A DNA stretch of 44,112 bases from JBFHES01 sp041584015 (GTDB lineage Bacteria > Bacteroidota > Bacteroidia > Bacteroidales > M50B96). Position 1 is the first letter of the stretch, and each line of letters opens with the position of its first letter. Below are positions 25,101-33,214 of the stretch, in pieces. A program made the position numbers and the translations under genes. Under the pieces are notes generated by a model. That model made no database searches. It had not been told where the DNA came from and saw only the letters and a list, made by a program, of their open reading frames with translations. The stretch lies in contig JBFHES010000007.1 of NCBI GenBank assembly GCA_041584015.1, positions 1 to 44,112 on the forward strand, read 5' to 3'.

Positions 25101-26474
25101 ATGAGTGAAAGTATAAATCAAAATCCATCGATAATTAAAGTTATTGGCGTTGGAGGTGGTGGCAGCAACGCTGTAAACCACATGTTTAAGCAGGGAATTA
25201 AAGATGTAGAATTTGTTATTTGTAATACCGATGCACAAGCGCTAATCGAAAGTCCGGTACCAAACAAGGTACAACTGGGTGCAGCCCTAACCGAAGGACG
25301 GGGTGCCGGAAATAAGCCAGAGCAAGGTAAGCAGTCTGCAATTGAAAACATGCTTGAGATTGAAGACATGTTATCTCATGATACCAAAATGGCATTTGTA
25401 ACAGCCGGAATGGGTGGTGGAACAGGAACAGGTGCTGCTCCGGTTATTGCTAAAACGGCTCGCGATCTTGGCGTACTTACGGTCGGAATTGTTACTATCC
25501 CTTTTAGATTTGAAGGCCAGCGACGATTGAATCAAGCTACCGAAGGTATTAAGGAATTGAGCGAACATGTGGATTCCTTGTTGGTAATTAGTAATGAAAA
25601 GCTACGCGAGATTCATGGTGATTTAACCATCTCTGAAGCTTTCTCCAAGGCCGATGATGTGCTTACCACAGCTGCTAAGGGAATTGCCGAGATTATTACA
25701 GTTCATGGCTATGTAAACGTCGACTTTGCCGATGTTCAAACCGTAATGCGCGAAAGCGGTGTTGCGATTATGGGATCGGCCATAGCTAAAGGTGAAAACC
25801 GTGCCATGGAAGCTATCCGCGAAGCATTAACATCGCCATTGTTAAATAACAATAACATCAACGGAGCACGAAATATTCTACTTAATATTACGAGTGGTAG
25901 CGAAGAAGTTACCATGAGTGAGATTGGGCGTATCAACGACTTTGTACAGGAATGTGCTGGACTAAATGCTAACATTATCTGGGGAAATGGTACCGATGAA
26001 TCATTAGATGATTTTATCAGCGTAACAGTAATTGCTACTGGTTTTAATGCTGATATTATTCCAGAGCTTTATGTGAAGAAGGAAACCAATACGGAGGTAT
26101 ATCAACTAGACGGGCAGAAGACAGCACCTCGAATGAATCCTGTTGAACCTGTGAATAAGCCGGATCCGGTTAAACAGCAATCGCTAAACTTTGATCAGGC
26201 GAACTCAAGACAACGTCAGGAGCCTGCAGTTGTAGATACTTCAAGTAATCCGGCATTAACAAATCTTAAGGTTCAGGGTGCTCAGCAGGTTGTTAATTAT
26301 TCCGATAAACTCGATGAATTGGAAGACGTTCCTGCCTATAAAAGGAAAGGCTTGAATCTTGAGACAGAAGAGCCGGATTCTAATCCTAATGCATCACGAT
26401 ATTCGTTAAGCGAGGATGAACATCAAAACCCGGTGCTCAGAAGGAATTCATTTTTACATGATAAGGTAGATTAA
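25101..26474 (+). CDS. ftsZ: FtsZ copy 3: canonical FtsZ with FtsA-binding peptide
   Basis: The third tandem FtsZ, 457 residues, and the one most like ordinary Bacteroidota FtsZ. Core motifs: KVIGVGGGGSNAVNHM, CNTDAQAL, GRGAGNKPE, GGGTGTG (105-111), PFRFEGQRR, T7 loop N206-V-D208-F-A-D211-V. After a ~85-residue linker it carries DVPAYKRKGL (409-418), equivalent to the conserved C-terminal peptide (DIPAFLRKQ in E. coli) that binds FtsA. It ends with NSFLHDKVD, a terminus seen in many Bacteroidota FtsZ proteins. It presumably forms the main Z-ring polymer. The 42-base gap from copy 2 holds no hairpin. Confidence 0.96.
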   Translation: MSESINQNPSIIKVIGVGGGGSNAVNHMFKQGIKDVEFVICNTDAQALIESPVPNKVQLGAALTEGRGAGNKPEQGKQSAIENMLEIEDMLSHDTKMAFVTAGMGGGTGTGAAPVIAKTARDLGVLTVGIVTIPFRFEGQRRLNQATEGIKELSEHVDSLLVISNEKLREIHGDLTISEAFSKADDVLTTAAKGIAEIITVHGYVNVDFADVQTVMRESGVAIMGSAIAKGENRAMEAIREALTSPLLNNNNINGARNILLNITSGSEEVTMSEIGRINDFVQECAGLNANIIWGNGTDESLDDFISVTVIATGFNADIIPELYVKKETNTEVYQLDGQKTAPRMNPVEPVNKPDPVKQQSLNFDQANSRQRQEPAVVDTSSNPALTNLKVQGAQQVVNYSDKLDELEDVPAYKRKGLNLETEEPDSNPNASRYSLSEDEHQNPVLRRNSFLHDKVD

Positions 26475-26498
26475 AGTGAAACACATAAATAAAAACAG

Positions 26499-26945
26499 AT
26501 GAAACTAATTGATAAAATAAATGCCGACCTTAAAACGGCAATGAAAGCTAAAGATAAAGAGTCTTTGCAAGCAATTCGTGCGGTTAAATCTGCAATCCTT
26601 TTGGCAAACACAGAAGCCGGATCAAGCGAATTGACTGAAGCTGATGAGATTAAAATGTTACAAAAGCTGGTTAAACAACGCAGAGATGCTGCTGAGATTT
26701 ATAAAACTCAGGGCCGGGACGATATGTTTAAGCAAGAGGATTTTGAAGCTAACTTAATTACTAAATACCTACCAGCACAGTTAAGTGACGAAGAGGTTGT
26801 GGCTATACTAAAGGAGATTATTGCATCAGTTGGTGCAAGTTCGCCAAAGGAGATGGGTAGAGTAATGGGGCTCGCATCTAAACAGCTGGCAGGAAAAGCC
26901 GATGGTAAAACTATTTCAACAAAAGTGAAAGAACTACTATCTTAG
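26499..26945 (+). CDS. GatB/YqeY-domain protein
   Basis: 148 residues of mostly helical sequence matching the YqeY family, a free-standing relative of the tail domain of GatB, the subunit of tRNA-dependent amidotransferases. Typical landmarks are the LQAIRAVKSAIL start, KLVKQRRDAAEIYKTQGR, and the C-terminal SPKEMGRVMGLASKQLAGKADG block. Its biochemical role is unproven; binding to tRNA or to another enzyme is commonly supposed. It follows the ftsZ genes by 24 bases and is the last gene before a strong terminator. Confidence 0.9.
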   Translation: MKLIDKINADLKTAMKAKDKESLQAIRAVKSAILLANTEAGSSELTEADEIKMLQKLVKQRRDAAEIYKTQGRDDMFKQEDFEANLITKYLPAQLSDEEVVAILKEIIASVGASSPKEMGRVMGLASKQLAGKADGKTISTKVKELLS

Positions 26946-26966
26946 TAATTCATAGTTCATAAATAA

Positions 26967-27005
26967 AGAAAAGCGCAACTTGTATTATTCAAGTTGCGCT
27001 TTTCT
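26967..27005. terminator. Strong bidirectional terminator closing the dcw cluster
   Basis: A perfect 16-bp stem (arms 26967-26982 and 26990-27005) with a 7-base loop. The arm ends in a T run on the + strand and an A run on the other, so it can stop transcription both from yqeY and from the convergent gene at 27031. Confidence 0.92.
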
Positions 27006-27030
27006 GATTTGCATTATATTCGTTCAATAA

Positions 27031-27435
27031 TTATTCTTCTTCAGGAATTTTCTGTTCCTCCGTATTCTTCGTTTGCTGAGGCTTTGAATCTGTTTTATTC
27101 AGAAGAAAGAGCACTCCAATAAAGGTCATGATACCTCCGGCAAAAAACAGACGGGCCATGGTAAAGCTGTTCCAGCCAACAAGCACAAAGCCAATGCCCA
27201 AGGTAATGAAAATCATTCCGCCTAAATGGTTCTTTCTCCATGCCACCACTAATGAGGCAATTACTATTATTGGCAATAATAATTTTACGATAAATTTAAT
27301 GAGCTGCTCCCAAAAGCTGAGCATACTTTCGTTAAATACCATTGAAGCCTGAAATATTAGAAAGATGGCAAACAATACAGCCAACAATCTAGGACTATGA
27401 AAAATGAATTTTTGAATGGACTTGTTTTGTGGCAT
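27031..27435 (-). CDS. Small polytopic membrane protein of unknown function
   Basis: 134 residues with four hydrophobic segments (about 15-33, 44-64, 72-88 and 92-110) and a short polar tail (KTDSKPQQTKNTEEQKIPEEE-like, acidic). I do not recognise a family. The glycine pattern in the last two segments (GGMIFITLGIGFVLVGW) suggests close helix packing. It is transcribed towards the dcw terminator and is preceded by marC, 115 bases away, so it may have its own promoter. Confidence 0.7.
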   Translation of the reverse strand: MPQNKSIQKFIFHSPRLLAVLFAIFLIFQASMVFNESMLSFWEQLIKFIVKLLLPIIVIASLVVAWRKNHLGGMIFITLGIGFVLVGWNSFTMARLFFAGGIMTFIGVLFLLNKTDSKPQQTKNTEEQKIPEEE

Positions 27436-27550
27436 GAGGGCAATTTTTCAATAAAGATAGTAAGAATTTTAAAAGCAAGTTGCTATCAAATAGCAGAACA
27501 AGCTCTAAATAAAACTTTGTTTTATTGAAGAAAGTATTGAAGCTGCTTTG

Positions 27551-28177
27551 TTAATTGCCAATGATACCTTGAAGAATTGGCTTTAATCCGGCAAAAAAGA
27601 ACTCAACTGCAATTACCATTACAATAAGTCCCATTAATCGAAGCATGATTTTGTTTCCGGTTTCTCCAATGAAATTCATAATCTTGCCAGCACCAACAAG
27701 AACAACCCAGGTAATTAGGATAATTATAAAGATGATTCCGATGAGTACCGATTTCTCTGTTGGTGATCCCGCATCTTCCCAAAAGATAATAGAGTTTGTA
27801 ATGGCACCAGGACCGCAAATCATAGGAATGGCAAGTGGAGTTATTGAGATGTCTTCGATGTATGAATTCTCTTCTTCTTTACTAATTTTTACTCTTGAAA
27901 GTCTTGCCTGAAGCATTTCATAGCCCATCATAAAAAAGATGATGCCTCCAACCATGCGCAAACTGTCAACAGTAATTGAGAAGAAATTGAATACAAGTTG
28001 TCCGGCCATGGCAAACACGATAAGCAGCACAAATGCAAGCATTGTTGCTTTTGTTGCAACTGCGCGGCGTTGCTTAAATGTTAATGCAGTTGTCATCGAA
28101 ATGAAAACTGGCATGATGCCTAATGGGTTAATAATAGAGAAAAAGGCAGCAAAGGCTTTAAAACCATATTCAATCAT
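27551..28177 (-). CDS. MarC-family integral membrane protein
   Basis: 208 residues with six transmembrane segments. The family pattern is clear: FFSIINPLGIMPVFISMT near the N-terminus, GYEMLQARLSR in the middle loop, and ITPLAIPMICGPGAITNSI opening the second half. MarC (UPF0056) proteins were once tied to multiple antibiotic resistance, but the function is not established. It lies downstream of fabD but is separated from it by a strong hairpin. Confidence 0.9.
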   Translation of the reverse strand: MIEYGFKAFAAFFSIINPLGIMPVFISMTTALTFKQRRAVATKATMLAFVLLIVFAMAGQLVFNFFSITVDSLRMVGGIIFFMMGYEMLQARLSRVKISKEEENSYIEDISITPLAIPMICGPGAITNSIIFWEDAGSPTEKSVLIGIIFIIILITWVVLVGAGKIMNFIGETGNKIMLRLMGLIVMVIAVEFFFAGLKPILQGIIGN

Positions 28178-28220
28178 ATCTGTAAAGGGTTTAGCTTTGG
28201 GGTTAAGCTTAAGGAAAAGT

Positions 28221-28250
28221 TTGCCATTTCCGTTATAACGGAAATGGCAA
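28221..28250. terminator. Perfect 30-bp palindrome between fabD and marC
   Basis: The 30-base sequence reads the same on both strands (15-bp arms), and would fold with a small TA-rich loop. It lies 10 bases beyond the fabD stop and is followed on the minus strand by ACTTTTCCTT, so it most likely terminates fabD. A T run is weak, and a binding site cannot be excluded. Confidence 0.75.
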
Positions 28251-28259
28251 GAATATTAT

Positions 28260-29141
28260 TTATGCTAATGCTGCGCTTTCAGTTGGCATTTTGCGGTCAA
28301 CTTTTTTAACCAATCCTTGAAGAACGTTTCCAGGACCAACTTCTGTAAATGAACTTGCACCATCAGCAATCATGTTCTTTACGGTTTGTGTCCAGCGAAC
28401 AGGAGCTGTTAGCTGTGCTATAAGGTTTTCCTTAATTTCTTCAGGGTTTGTTGAAGGTTTACCGGTTACATTCTGGAATACCGGGCAAGTAGGTACAGCA
28501 AAATTTGTAGTATTAATTGCTTCAGAAAGTTCAACTTTTGCCGGATCCATTAATGGGGAATGAAAGGCGCCACCAACTTTTAAAGGAATAACACGTGCTT
28601 TTTTTTCTGCCAATAGCGCAGAAGCTTTTTCGATTCCTGAGAATGAACCGGAAATAACAACCTGACCTGGACTATTGAAATTAGCAGGAACAACTATATC
28701 ATCAATAGAGTTGCATACCTCTTCTACTAAGCTGTCTTCTGCTTTTAGAATAGCTGCCATTGTTGATGGTTCTAGTTCGCAGGCTTTTTGCATAGCCATT
28801 GCTCTTTTTGATACAAGTACCAATCCGTCTTCAAAAGATAAGGCTCCATTGGCAACCAATGATGAGAATTCTCCTAAGGAGTGACCGGCAACCATCTCTG
28901 GCTTAAAATCATCACCCAATGTTTTGGCAAGAATAACAGAATGCAAAAAGATAGCAGGTTGAGTAACCTTTGTCTGACGCAAGTCTTCATCGGTTCCTTC
29001 AAACATTAAATCGGTAATCCTGAAACCTAGGATCTCATTTGCTTTCTCAAACATTTCTTTGGCGAGTTCAGAGTTGTCGTACAAATCTTTACCCATTCCT
29101 ACAAATTGAGCTCCCTGACCGGGAAATACATAAGCTTTCAT
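28260..29141 (-). CDS. fabD: Malonyl-CoA: ACP transacylase
   Basis: FabD loads malonate onto acyl carrier protein for fatty-acid elongation. The FPGQGAQFVGMG N-terminus, the nucleophile elbow GHSLGE with Ser88, and GGAFHSPLM with His194 are the classic features. QPAIF (61-65) is also typical. 293 residues, full length. The gene stands alone in its orientation, separated from folE by 60 bases that hold no obvious terminator. Confidence 0.97.
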   Translation of the reverse strand: MKAYVFPGQGAQFVGMGKDLYDNSELAKEMFEKANEILGFRITDLMFEGTDEDLRQTKVTQPAIFLHSVILAKTLGDDFKPEMVAGHSLGEFSSLVANGALSFEDGLVLVSKRAMAMQKACELEPSTMAAILKAEDSLVEEVCNSIDDIVVPANFNSPGQVVISGSFSGIEKASALLAEKKARVIPLKVGGAFHSPLMDPAKVELSEAINTTNFAVPTCPVFQNVTGKPSTNPEEIKENLIAQLTAPVRWTQTVKNMIADGASSFTEVGPGNVLQGLVKKVDRKMPTESAALA

Positions 29142-29201
29142 ATTTATTGCTATTAAAAATTCGGCGCAAAAGTATTAAAAAAAACGAGAGACCTTTATGA
29201 G

Positions 29202-29825
29202 TTAATGCAGTTTACTACCAATCAGGTGTACAAACTCAGCTCGTGTTTTTTCATTCTCAAAGGCTCCAACAAAATCTGAAGTGGTTGTTACGGAGTGTTG
29301 TTTTTGCACACCTCGCATTTGCATGCATAGGTGGTGCGCTTCAATAACCACGGCAACGCCCAGCGGATTGAGTGTTTCGTTTATGGCATTTTTTATTTGT
29401 GTTGTTAGGCGCTCCTGGATTTGAAGACGTCTGGCATAAGCTTCAACTATTCGGGCAATTTTGCTTAATCCGGTAATGTAACCGTTCGGTATATATGCCA
29501 CATGTGCTTTACCTATAAAGGGTAACATGTGGTGCTCGCACATCGAGTAAATTTCTATGTCTTTTACAATCACCATTTCACGGTAGTCTTCCTTAAATTT
29601 AGCCGATAACAGAATCTCCTTAGGATCCATATTATAGCCTTGTGTTAAAAATTGCATGGCTTTGGCAACACGCTGTGGTGTAAGATGCAGTCCCTCACGA
29701 TCAGGATCTTCTCCAATTAATCGAAGAATTTCTTTATAATGGCCACTTAATTTTTCTGTTGTTTCGTCGTTCCACCGTTCAATCTTGGAATAACCTTTAT
29801 CTCCGTTATTATTGCTGGTTTCCAT
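29202..29825 (-). CDS. folE: GTP cyclohydrolase I
   Basis: FolE converts GTP to 7,8-dihydroneopterin triphosphate, the entry to folate, queuosine and biopterin-type cofactors. Zinc ligands Cys96, His99 (MCEHHMLPF) and Cys167 (HLCMQMRGV) are in place, with KIARIVEAYARRLQIQERL and the C-terminal TTSDFVGAF block. 207 residues. It starts 3 bases after the upstream pterin-synthase gene ends, so the two form one operon, and FolE's product is that enzyme's substrate. Confidence 0.97.
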   Translation of the reverse strand: METSNNNGDKGYSKIERWNDETTEKLSGHYKEILRLIGEDPDREGLHLTPQRVAKAMQFLTQGYNMDPKEILLSAKFKEDYREMVIVKDIEIYSMCEHHMLPFIGKAHVAYIPNGYITGLSKIARIVEAYARRLQIQERLTTQIKNAINETLNPLGVAVVIEAHHLCMQMRGVQKQHSVTTTSDFVGAFENEKTRAEFVHLIGSKLH

Positions 29826-29828
29826 AAC

Positions 29829-30242
29829 TTAATTTCCAAAATATTCTACAAAATTATTTTCTGTTTCCTCAATTTTTATTGAGTGCAGTTCGCAACCCAA
29901 TGCCTTTATTTTATCCACAAGCACGTCCCAAATTCCTATGGCAAGGTTTTCTGTAGATAAAATCATCCCTTCCAAAAAATCCACCTCAATATTCAGATTC
30001 TTATGGTCAAGCTTATCAATAATATGTTCTCTTATTATCGTGCTTAAAGTTTTCAAATTTACAACAAAACCAATATCAGGATTAACTTCACCTTTAACGG
30101 TAACAAAAAGTTTGTAATTATGGCCGTGCCAGTTCGGGTTCGAACATTTACCGTAAATCTCAAGGTTCTTATCATCATCCCAGTCATCACGAAAAAGTCG
30201 ATGAGCTGCGTTAAATCTTTCTTTTCTGGTTAAGTAAATCAT
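29829..30242 (-). CDS. 6-pyruvoyl/6-carboxy-tetrahydropterin synthase family enzyme
   Basis: 137 residues of the PTPS/QueD fold. Zinc ligands are His14, His39 and His41. The presumed catalytic Cys33 lies in GKCSNPNWHGHNYKL, and LDHKNL (78-83) and STENLAIGIWD (96-106) follow. The C-x3-N-P-N-x-H-G-H-N-Y-K signature and the DHKNL/STEN blocks are very similar to animal-type 6-pyruvoyl-tetrahydropterin synthase, more so than to E. coli QueD. It converts dihydroneopterin triphosphate either to 6-pyruvoyl-tetrahydropterin (biopterin route) or to 6-carboxy-tetrahydropterin (queuosine route). The operon with folE fits both. No queC, queE or sepiapterin reductase gene is in the window. Confidence 0.88.
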   Translation of the reverse strand: MIYLTRKERFNAAHRLFRDDWDDDKNLEIYGKCSNPNWHGHNYKLFVTVKGEVNPDIGFVVNLKTLSTIIREHIIDKLDHKNLNIEVDFLEGMILSTENLAIGIWDVLVDKIKALGCELHSIKIEETENNFVEYFGN

Positions 30243-30267
30243 AGTTTATTGATTCGGAATTGAATGT

Positions 30268-30300
30268 TAAAAGTAGCGAAAATATTCGCTATTGTACAAT
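30268..30300 (-). promoter_or_regulatory. Pterin-operon promoter with an internal palindrome
   Basis: On the minus strand, ATTG (30297-30300) and TACTTTTA (30268-30275) are separated by 21 bases, close to the Bacteroidota promoter spacing. Between them lies an inverted repeat, TAGCGAA-AATA-TTCGCTA (30274-30291), placed where a repressor would block the promoter. The operator may serve this operon, the divergent hldD gene, or both. Confidence 0.45.
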
Positions 30301-30360
30301 TTTTATATTTCGATATTATAAGCAACTTTGCAGCATAAAAGTTTACAGAAAATTGAATTA

Positions 30361-31326
30361 ATGATTGTAGTAACTGGAGCCGCCGGATTTATTGGAAGCA
30401 ACATTGTTGCAAAGCTAAACGCTGAGAATTTTAAAGACATTATTGTTGTTGATGATTTCTCGCGTGAGGATAAGAATAGAAACTTAGTAGGCAAGACGTA
30501 TAAGTCTAAGGTCGATCGGAATGAGTTTTTTGAGTGGTTGTTAGCCAATGAAAAGTATGTGCAATTCATTATTCATATTGGAGCAAGAACCGATACAGCT
30601 GAATTTGATACGGCCATATTTAATCAGTTAAATCTGAATTATACCAAAGATGTTTGGAAGGCTTGTGTACAATATGGACTTCCGTTAATTTATGCTTCAT
30701 CAGCTGCAACCTATGGTTTAGGCGAGCATGGATATAAAGACGACCATGATATGGTTGCAAAGCTAAAGCCGCTTAATCCTTATGGCGAATCGAAAAATGA
30801 TTTTGATAAATGGGCATTAACTCAGCAGGAGCAGCCTTACTTTTGGGCAGGCTTGAAATTCTTTAATGTATACGGTCCGAATGAATATCATAAAGGCAGA
30901 ATGGCTTCGGTTATCATGCATGCCTTTAATAAAATAAAAGAAACCGGTAAAATGCAATTGTTCAAATCGCACAATCCGAACTTTGAAGATGGCATGCAAC
31001 TGCGCGATTTTGTATATGTAAAGGATGTGGCTGATGTAATTCATTTCTTAATGAATCACAGGAAAGATTCTGGAATTTACAACTTAGGAACAGGCAAGGC
31101 GGAGTCCTTTCTTCAATTAGTTAAGAGCACCTTTAAGGCAATGAATGTAAAGGAGGATATTTCCTTTATTGATACGCCAGAAGACATTCGCGATAAATAT
31201 CAATATTTTACGGAGGCAGATATGAGCAAACTTCGTTCAATTGGATATGATGCTTCTTTTGCAAGTTTGGATGAAGGAGCTACTGATTATGTTACAAACT
31301 ATCTGACAAATAAATCATACAGTTAA
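30361..31326 (+). CDS. hldD: ADP-L-glycero-D-manno-heptose 6-epimerase
   Basis: An extended short-chain dehydrogenase that makes ADP-L-glycero-D-manno-heptose for the inner core of lipopolysaccharide. The NAD(P) loop VTGAAGFIGSN (4-14), YASSAATYG with Ser114, and the catalytic pair Tyr141/Lys145 in NPYGESK are present. FFNVYGPNEYHKGRMASV is diagnostic of this epimerase. I chose the ATG at 30361 (MIVVTGAAG), giving 321 residues; an upstream TTG at 30328 would add eleven atypical residues. A CAACTTTG element about 25 bases upstream resembles a -7 box with one mismatch. Confidence 0.94.
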   Translation: MIVVTGAAGFIGSNIVAKLNAENFKDIIVVDDFSREDKNRNLVGKTYKSKVDRNEFFEWLLANEKYVQFIIHIGARTDTAEFDTAIFNQLNLNYTKDVWKACVQYGLPLIYASSAATYGLGEHGYKDDHDMVAKLKPLNPYGESKNDFDKWALTQQEQPYFWAGLKFFNVYGPNEYHKGRMASVIMHAFNKIKETGKMQLFKSHNPNFEDGMQLRDFVYVKDVADVIHFLMNHRKDSGIYNLGTGKAESFLQLVKSTFKAMNVKEDISFIDTPEDIRDKYQYFTEADMSKLRSIGYDASFASLDEGATDYVTNYLTNKSYS

Positions 31327-31349
31327 GGAATTCAACTGCAATAGTTTTG

Positions 31350-31724
31350 CTAGCTGCTTACCCATCCAATTGCAGCTTTCTGGGTAGTGAAAGGTCTTGA
31401 GAAATAACCATCGTCTTTAGTCTGAACCAAGCTCGGAATGACAATATCTTTTATGGAGTCGGTTATAATGGCAATTTTTGCACCATCGAAGATATGAATG
31501 TTTTTTCTGTAAAAGGCTGCTATTTTGCCATGCTCGGAAGTTTTAAAGTTGAACGTGGCATTACGATAATCCAATATGAATGCTTTGGTGCCTTCGGGGA
31601 TTAGGTTATTCTTGAAAGCATATTCCCAGGATGATTCAATGTCATTAATTGTTATCTGTCCAAAATAATACTTGAATAGAATCCCCGACTCTTTATTATA
31701 GTTGTATTTGAAACGATCGCTCAT
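31350..31724 (-). CDS. Small STAS/SpoIIAA-like protein
   Basis: 124 residues, no signal peptide or membrane segment. The pattern of an N-terminal beta hairpin (FKYNYNKESGILFKYYFGQITINDI), a helix (ESSWEYAFKNN), then a hydrophobic strand AFILDYRNATFNF and later AKIAIITDS resembles the SpoIIAA-like/STAS fold found in many uncharacterised Bacteroidota proteins. I do not recognise a specific family, and no partner kinase or sigma-regulator is adjacent. It is convergent with hldD, 23 bases apart. Confidence 0.65.
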   Translation of the reverse strand: MSDRFKYNYNKESGILFKYYFGQITINDIESSWEYAFKNNLIPEGTKAFILDYRNATFNFKTSEHGKIAAFYRKNIHIFDGAKIAIITDSIKDIVIPSLVQTKDDGYFSRPFTTQKAAIGWVSS

Positions 31725-31877
31725 GTTTATATAGTTGCTAAATAGTTATGCATTTTCGCAATAAATAGGCTTATCCCAAATTTACTAAAATCATTGTAAA
31801 TACGCCACTAACATTTAGGAATCCAGCCAATAACTTTTTACGAGAAATAAGCATGTGCCAGCTGAATCAATACTTGT

Positions 31878-32585
31878 CTATTCTTGTTCGTCTTTAGATT
31901 TGTATTGATAACGGATTTGCATTTCGTTTTCTGTCGATTCTATTGGAAATGTATAGTCAAGAGGAATTTCCTGTTGTGCTTTTTCCAATAACTCCTCTTC
32001 AATTTCCCAGTCGTACTTTTTACGTTGCGGTCCTTTTTTGCGATAGATGATGGCCATTGTTAATCCGGAGATAGCACCGGCCAAATGACCTTCAAATGAG
32101 ACACCTTCCTGAACAGGAAGTAAGCCCCATACAAGGGAACCATAAAGAAAGGCAACAATCATTGATATGGCCAACATGGTATTGTCTTTTCGCAACAAAC
32201 CGCCAAAAAACAGGAAGGCGGCAAATGCATAAATTAAACCGCTGGCACCAATGTGGTATGAAGGTCGGCCGATAAGCCATGTAATTATTCCAGTAATTAA
32301 CCACATAAATATAATCGAACGATAACCAAGGTCGCGATACAAATAAATAATGCCTGTGGCTAAAATAAAAACAGGAAATGAATTTGACAGGATATGATCA
32401 ACATCACCATGAACAAACGGCATAGTAATGATTCCTGGCAAACCTTCAATGGTTCTGGGGAATACGCCAAGGAAACTATAGGAAGTGCCAAGCGACTGTT
32501 CGAAGAGTTCGAGGATCCAAATGATTATTAAAAATAGTGCAGGAAATATTATGCTATAAACAAACCTCTTTTCTTCAGTTTTCAT
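31878..32585 (-). CDS. Rhomboid-family intramembrane serine protease
   Basis: 235 residues with six or so transmembrane segments. The catalytic dyad is present: Ser115 in GASGLIYA (transmembrane 4) and His167 in EGHLAGAISG (transmembrane 6). The oxyanion-side residues His64 and Asn68 (HILSN) are also kept, so it should be active. A hydrophilic acidic C-terminal tail (about 190-235) follows the core. Rhomboids cleave single-pass proteins within the membrane; the substrate is unknown. No neighbouring gene suggests a partner. Confidence 0.92.
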   Translation of the reverse strand: MKTEEKRFVYSIIFPALFLIIIWILELFEQSLGTSYSFLGVFPRTIEGLPGIITMPFVHGDVDHILSNSFPVFILATGIIYLYRDLGYRSIIFMWLITGIITWLIGRPSYHIGASGLIYAFAAFLFFGGLLRKDNTMLAISMIVAFLYGSLVWGLLPVQEGVSFEGHLAGAISGLTMAIIYRKKGPQRKKYDWEIEEELLEKAQQEIPLDYTFPIESTENEMQIRYQYKSKDEQE

Positions 32586-32815
32586 ATTGTTGTTTACAAG
32601 TACTAGTCAAATATCTAACCACTTATTTTATCTGAACATCTGTCAGGTAGACTTCTAAACAGATTTCTAAATTTAAACATTCTGTTCTGAAAATGTACAT
32701 ATTCTTGCGTATGGATTTGCATCCTTCAAAAAAGCTTCAATCAAGTAAATCTTTCGTTTGGTGTAATATATCAGTACGTTAATCAACTATTCATAACTTG
32801 TTTGCTATTGAATAT

Positions 32816-32823
32816 TAGTTTTG
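32816..32823 (+). promoter_or_regulatory. -7 promoter element upstream of the small secreted protein
   Basis: TAGTTTTG matches TAnnTTTG exactly, 21 bases before the ATG at 32845. No good -33 partner was found at 19-21 bases. Confidence 0.4.
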
Positions 32824-32844
32824 CAGTGTTTAAAAGTAACAAAC

Positions 32845-33189
32845 ATGAAGTACGTTTTAATTACAGTATTCACAGTATTTAGTTTTCAGCTAGCGGCTCA
32901 ATATCGTTTTGAGAATAAAACGGTGGGAGCTGGAAACGAGAAGGTAAAGGTGAGCTATGTGAAAGCCGGTTTTGGTGTTTCAGATGAGGTTTTAAAGAAG
33001 ACAGAATTAGACCAAACGGAGCAGGCAAAGCCGCAAAATAAAGTAAATGTAGTGACAAGCAGTTCTGTAAATCGAACGTATTTAAAGCATAAAAGTAAGC
33101 GTTCAAATTCTGTAGAATTAGCGAGAGGTCGAGCGCCATTGAATAATAACATTATTCGTAAAGTAAAATATGACGGGTCAGATATATAA
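32845..33189 (+). CDS. Small secreted basic protein, unknown function
   Basis: 114 residues starting at the ATG at 32845 (MKYVLITVFTVFSFQLAAQ). The first 18 residues form a clear signal peptide with a cut after AAQ or just before it. The mature part is polar and Lys/Arg-rich, without cysteines or a recognised domain (KHKSKRSNS, ARGRAPLNNN, IRKVKYD). Exact -7 element just upstream and its own terminator downstream suggest it is a single-gene unit. Exported, probably periplasmic. I do not recognise the family. Confidence 0.7.
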   Translation: MKYVLITVFTVFSFQLAAQYRFENKTVGAGNEKVKVSYVKAGFGVSDEVLKKTELDQTEQAKPQNKVNVVTSSSVNRTYLKHKSKRSNSVELARGRAPLNNNIIRKVKYDGSDI

Positions 33190-33214
33190 GTAAGTTTTCA
33201 AGATTAAGTGTTAA

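Noticed and set aside
22432..26474. The three ftsZ copies as an assembly duplication or one broken gene
   Set aside because: Each has its own full core, linker and C-terminus, the gaps differ, and the DNA differs throughout. No frameshift or shared exact block was seen.
27128..28238. Plus-strand frames 27128-27352, 27645-27911 and 27939-28238
   Set aside because: They are antisense to the membrane-protein and marC genes, whose frames show membrane segments and family motifs.
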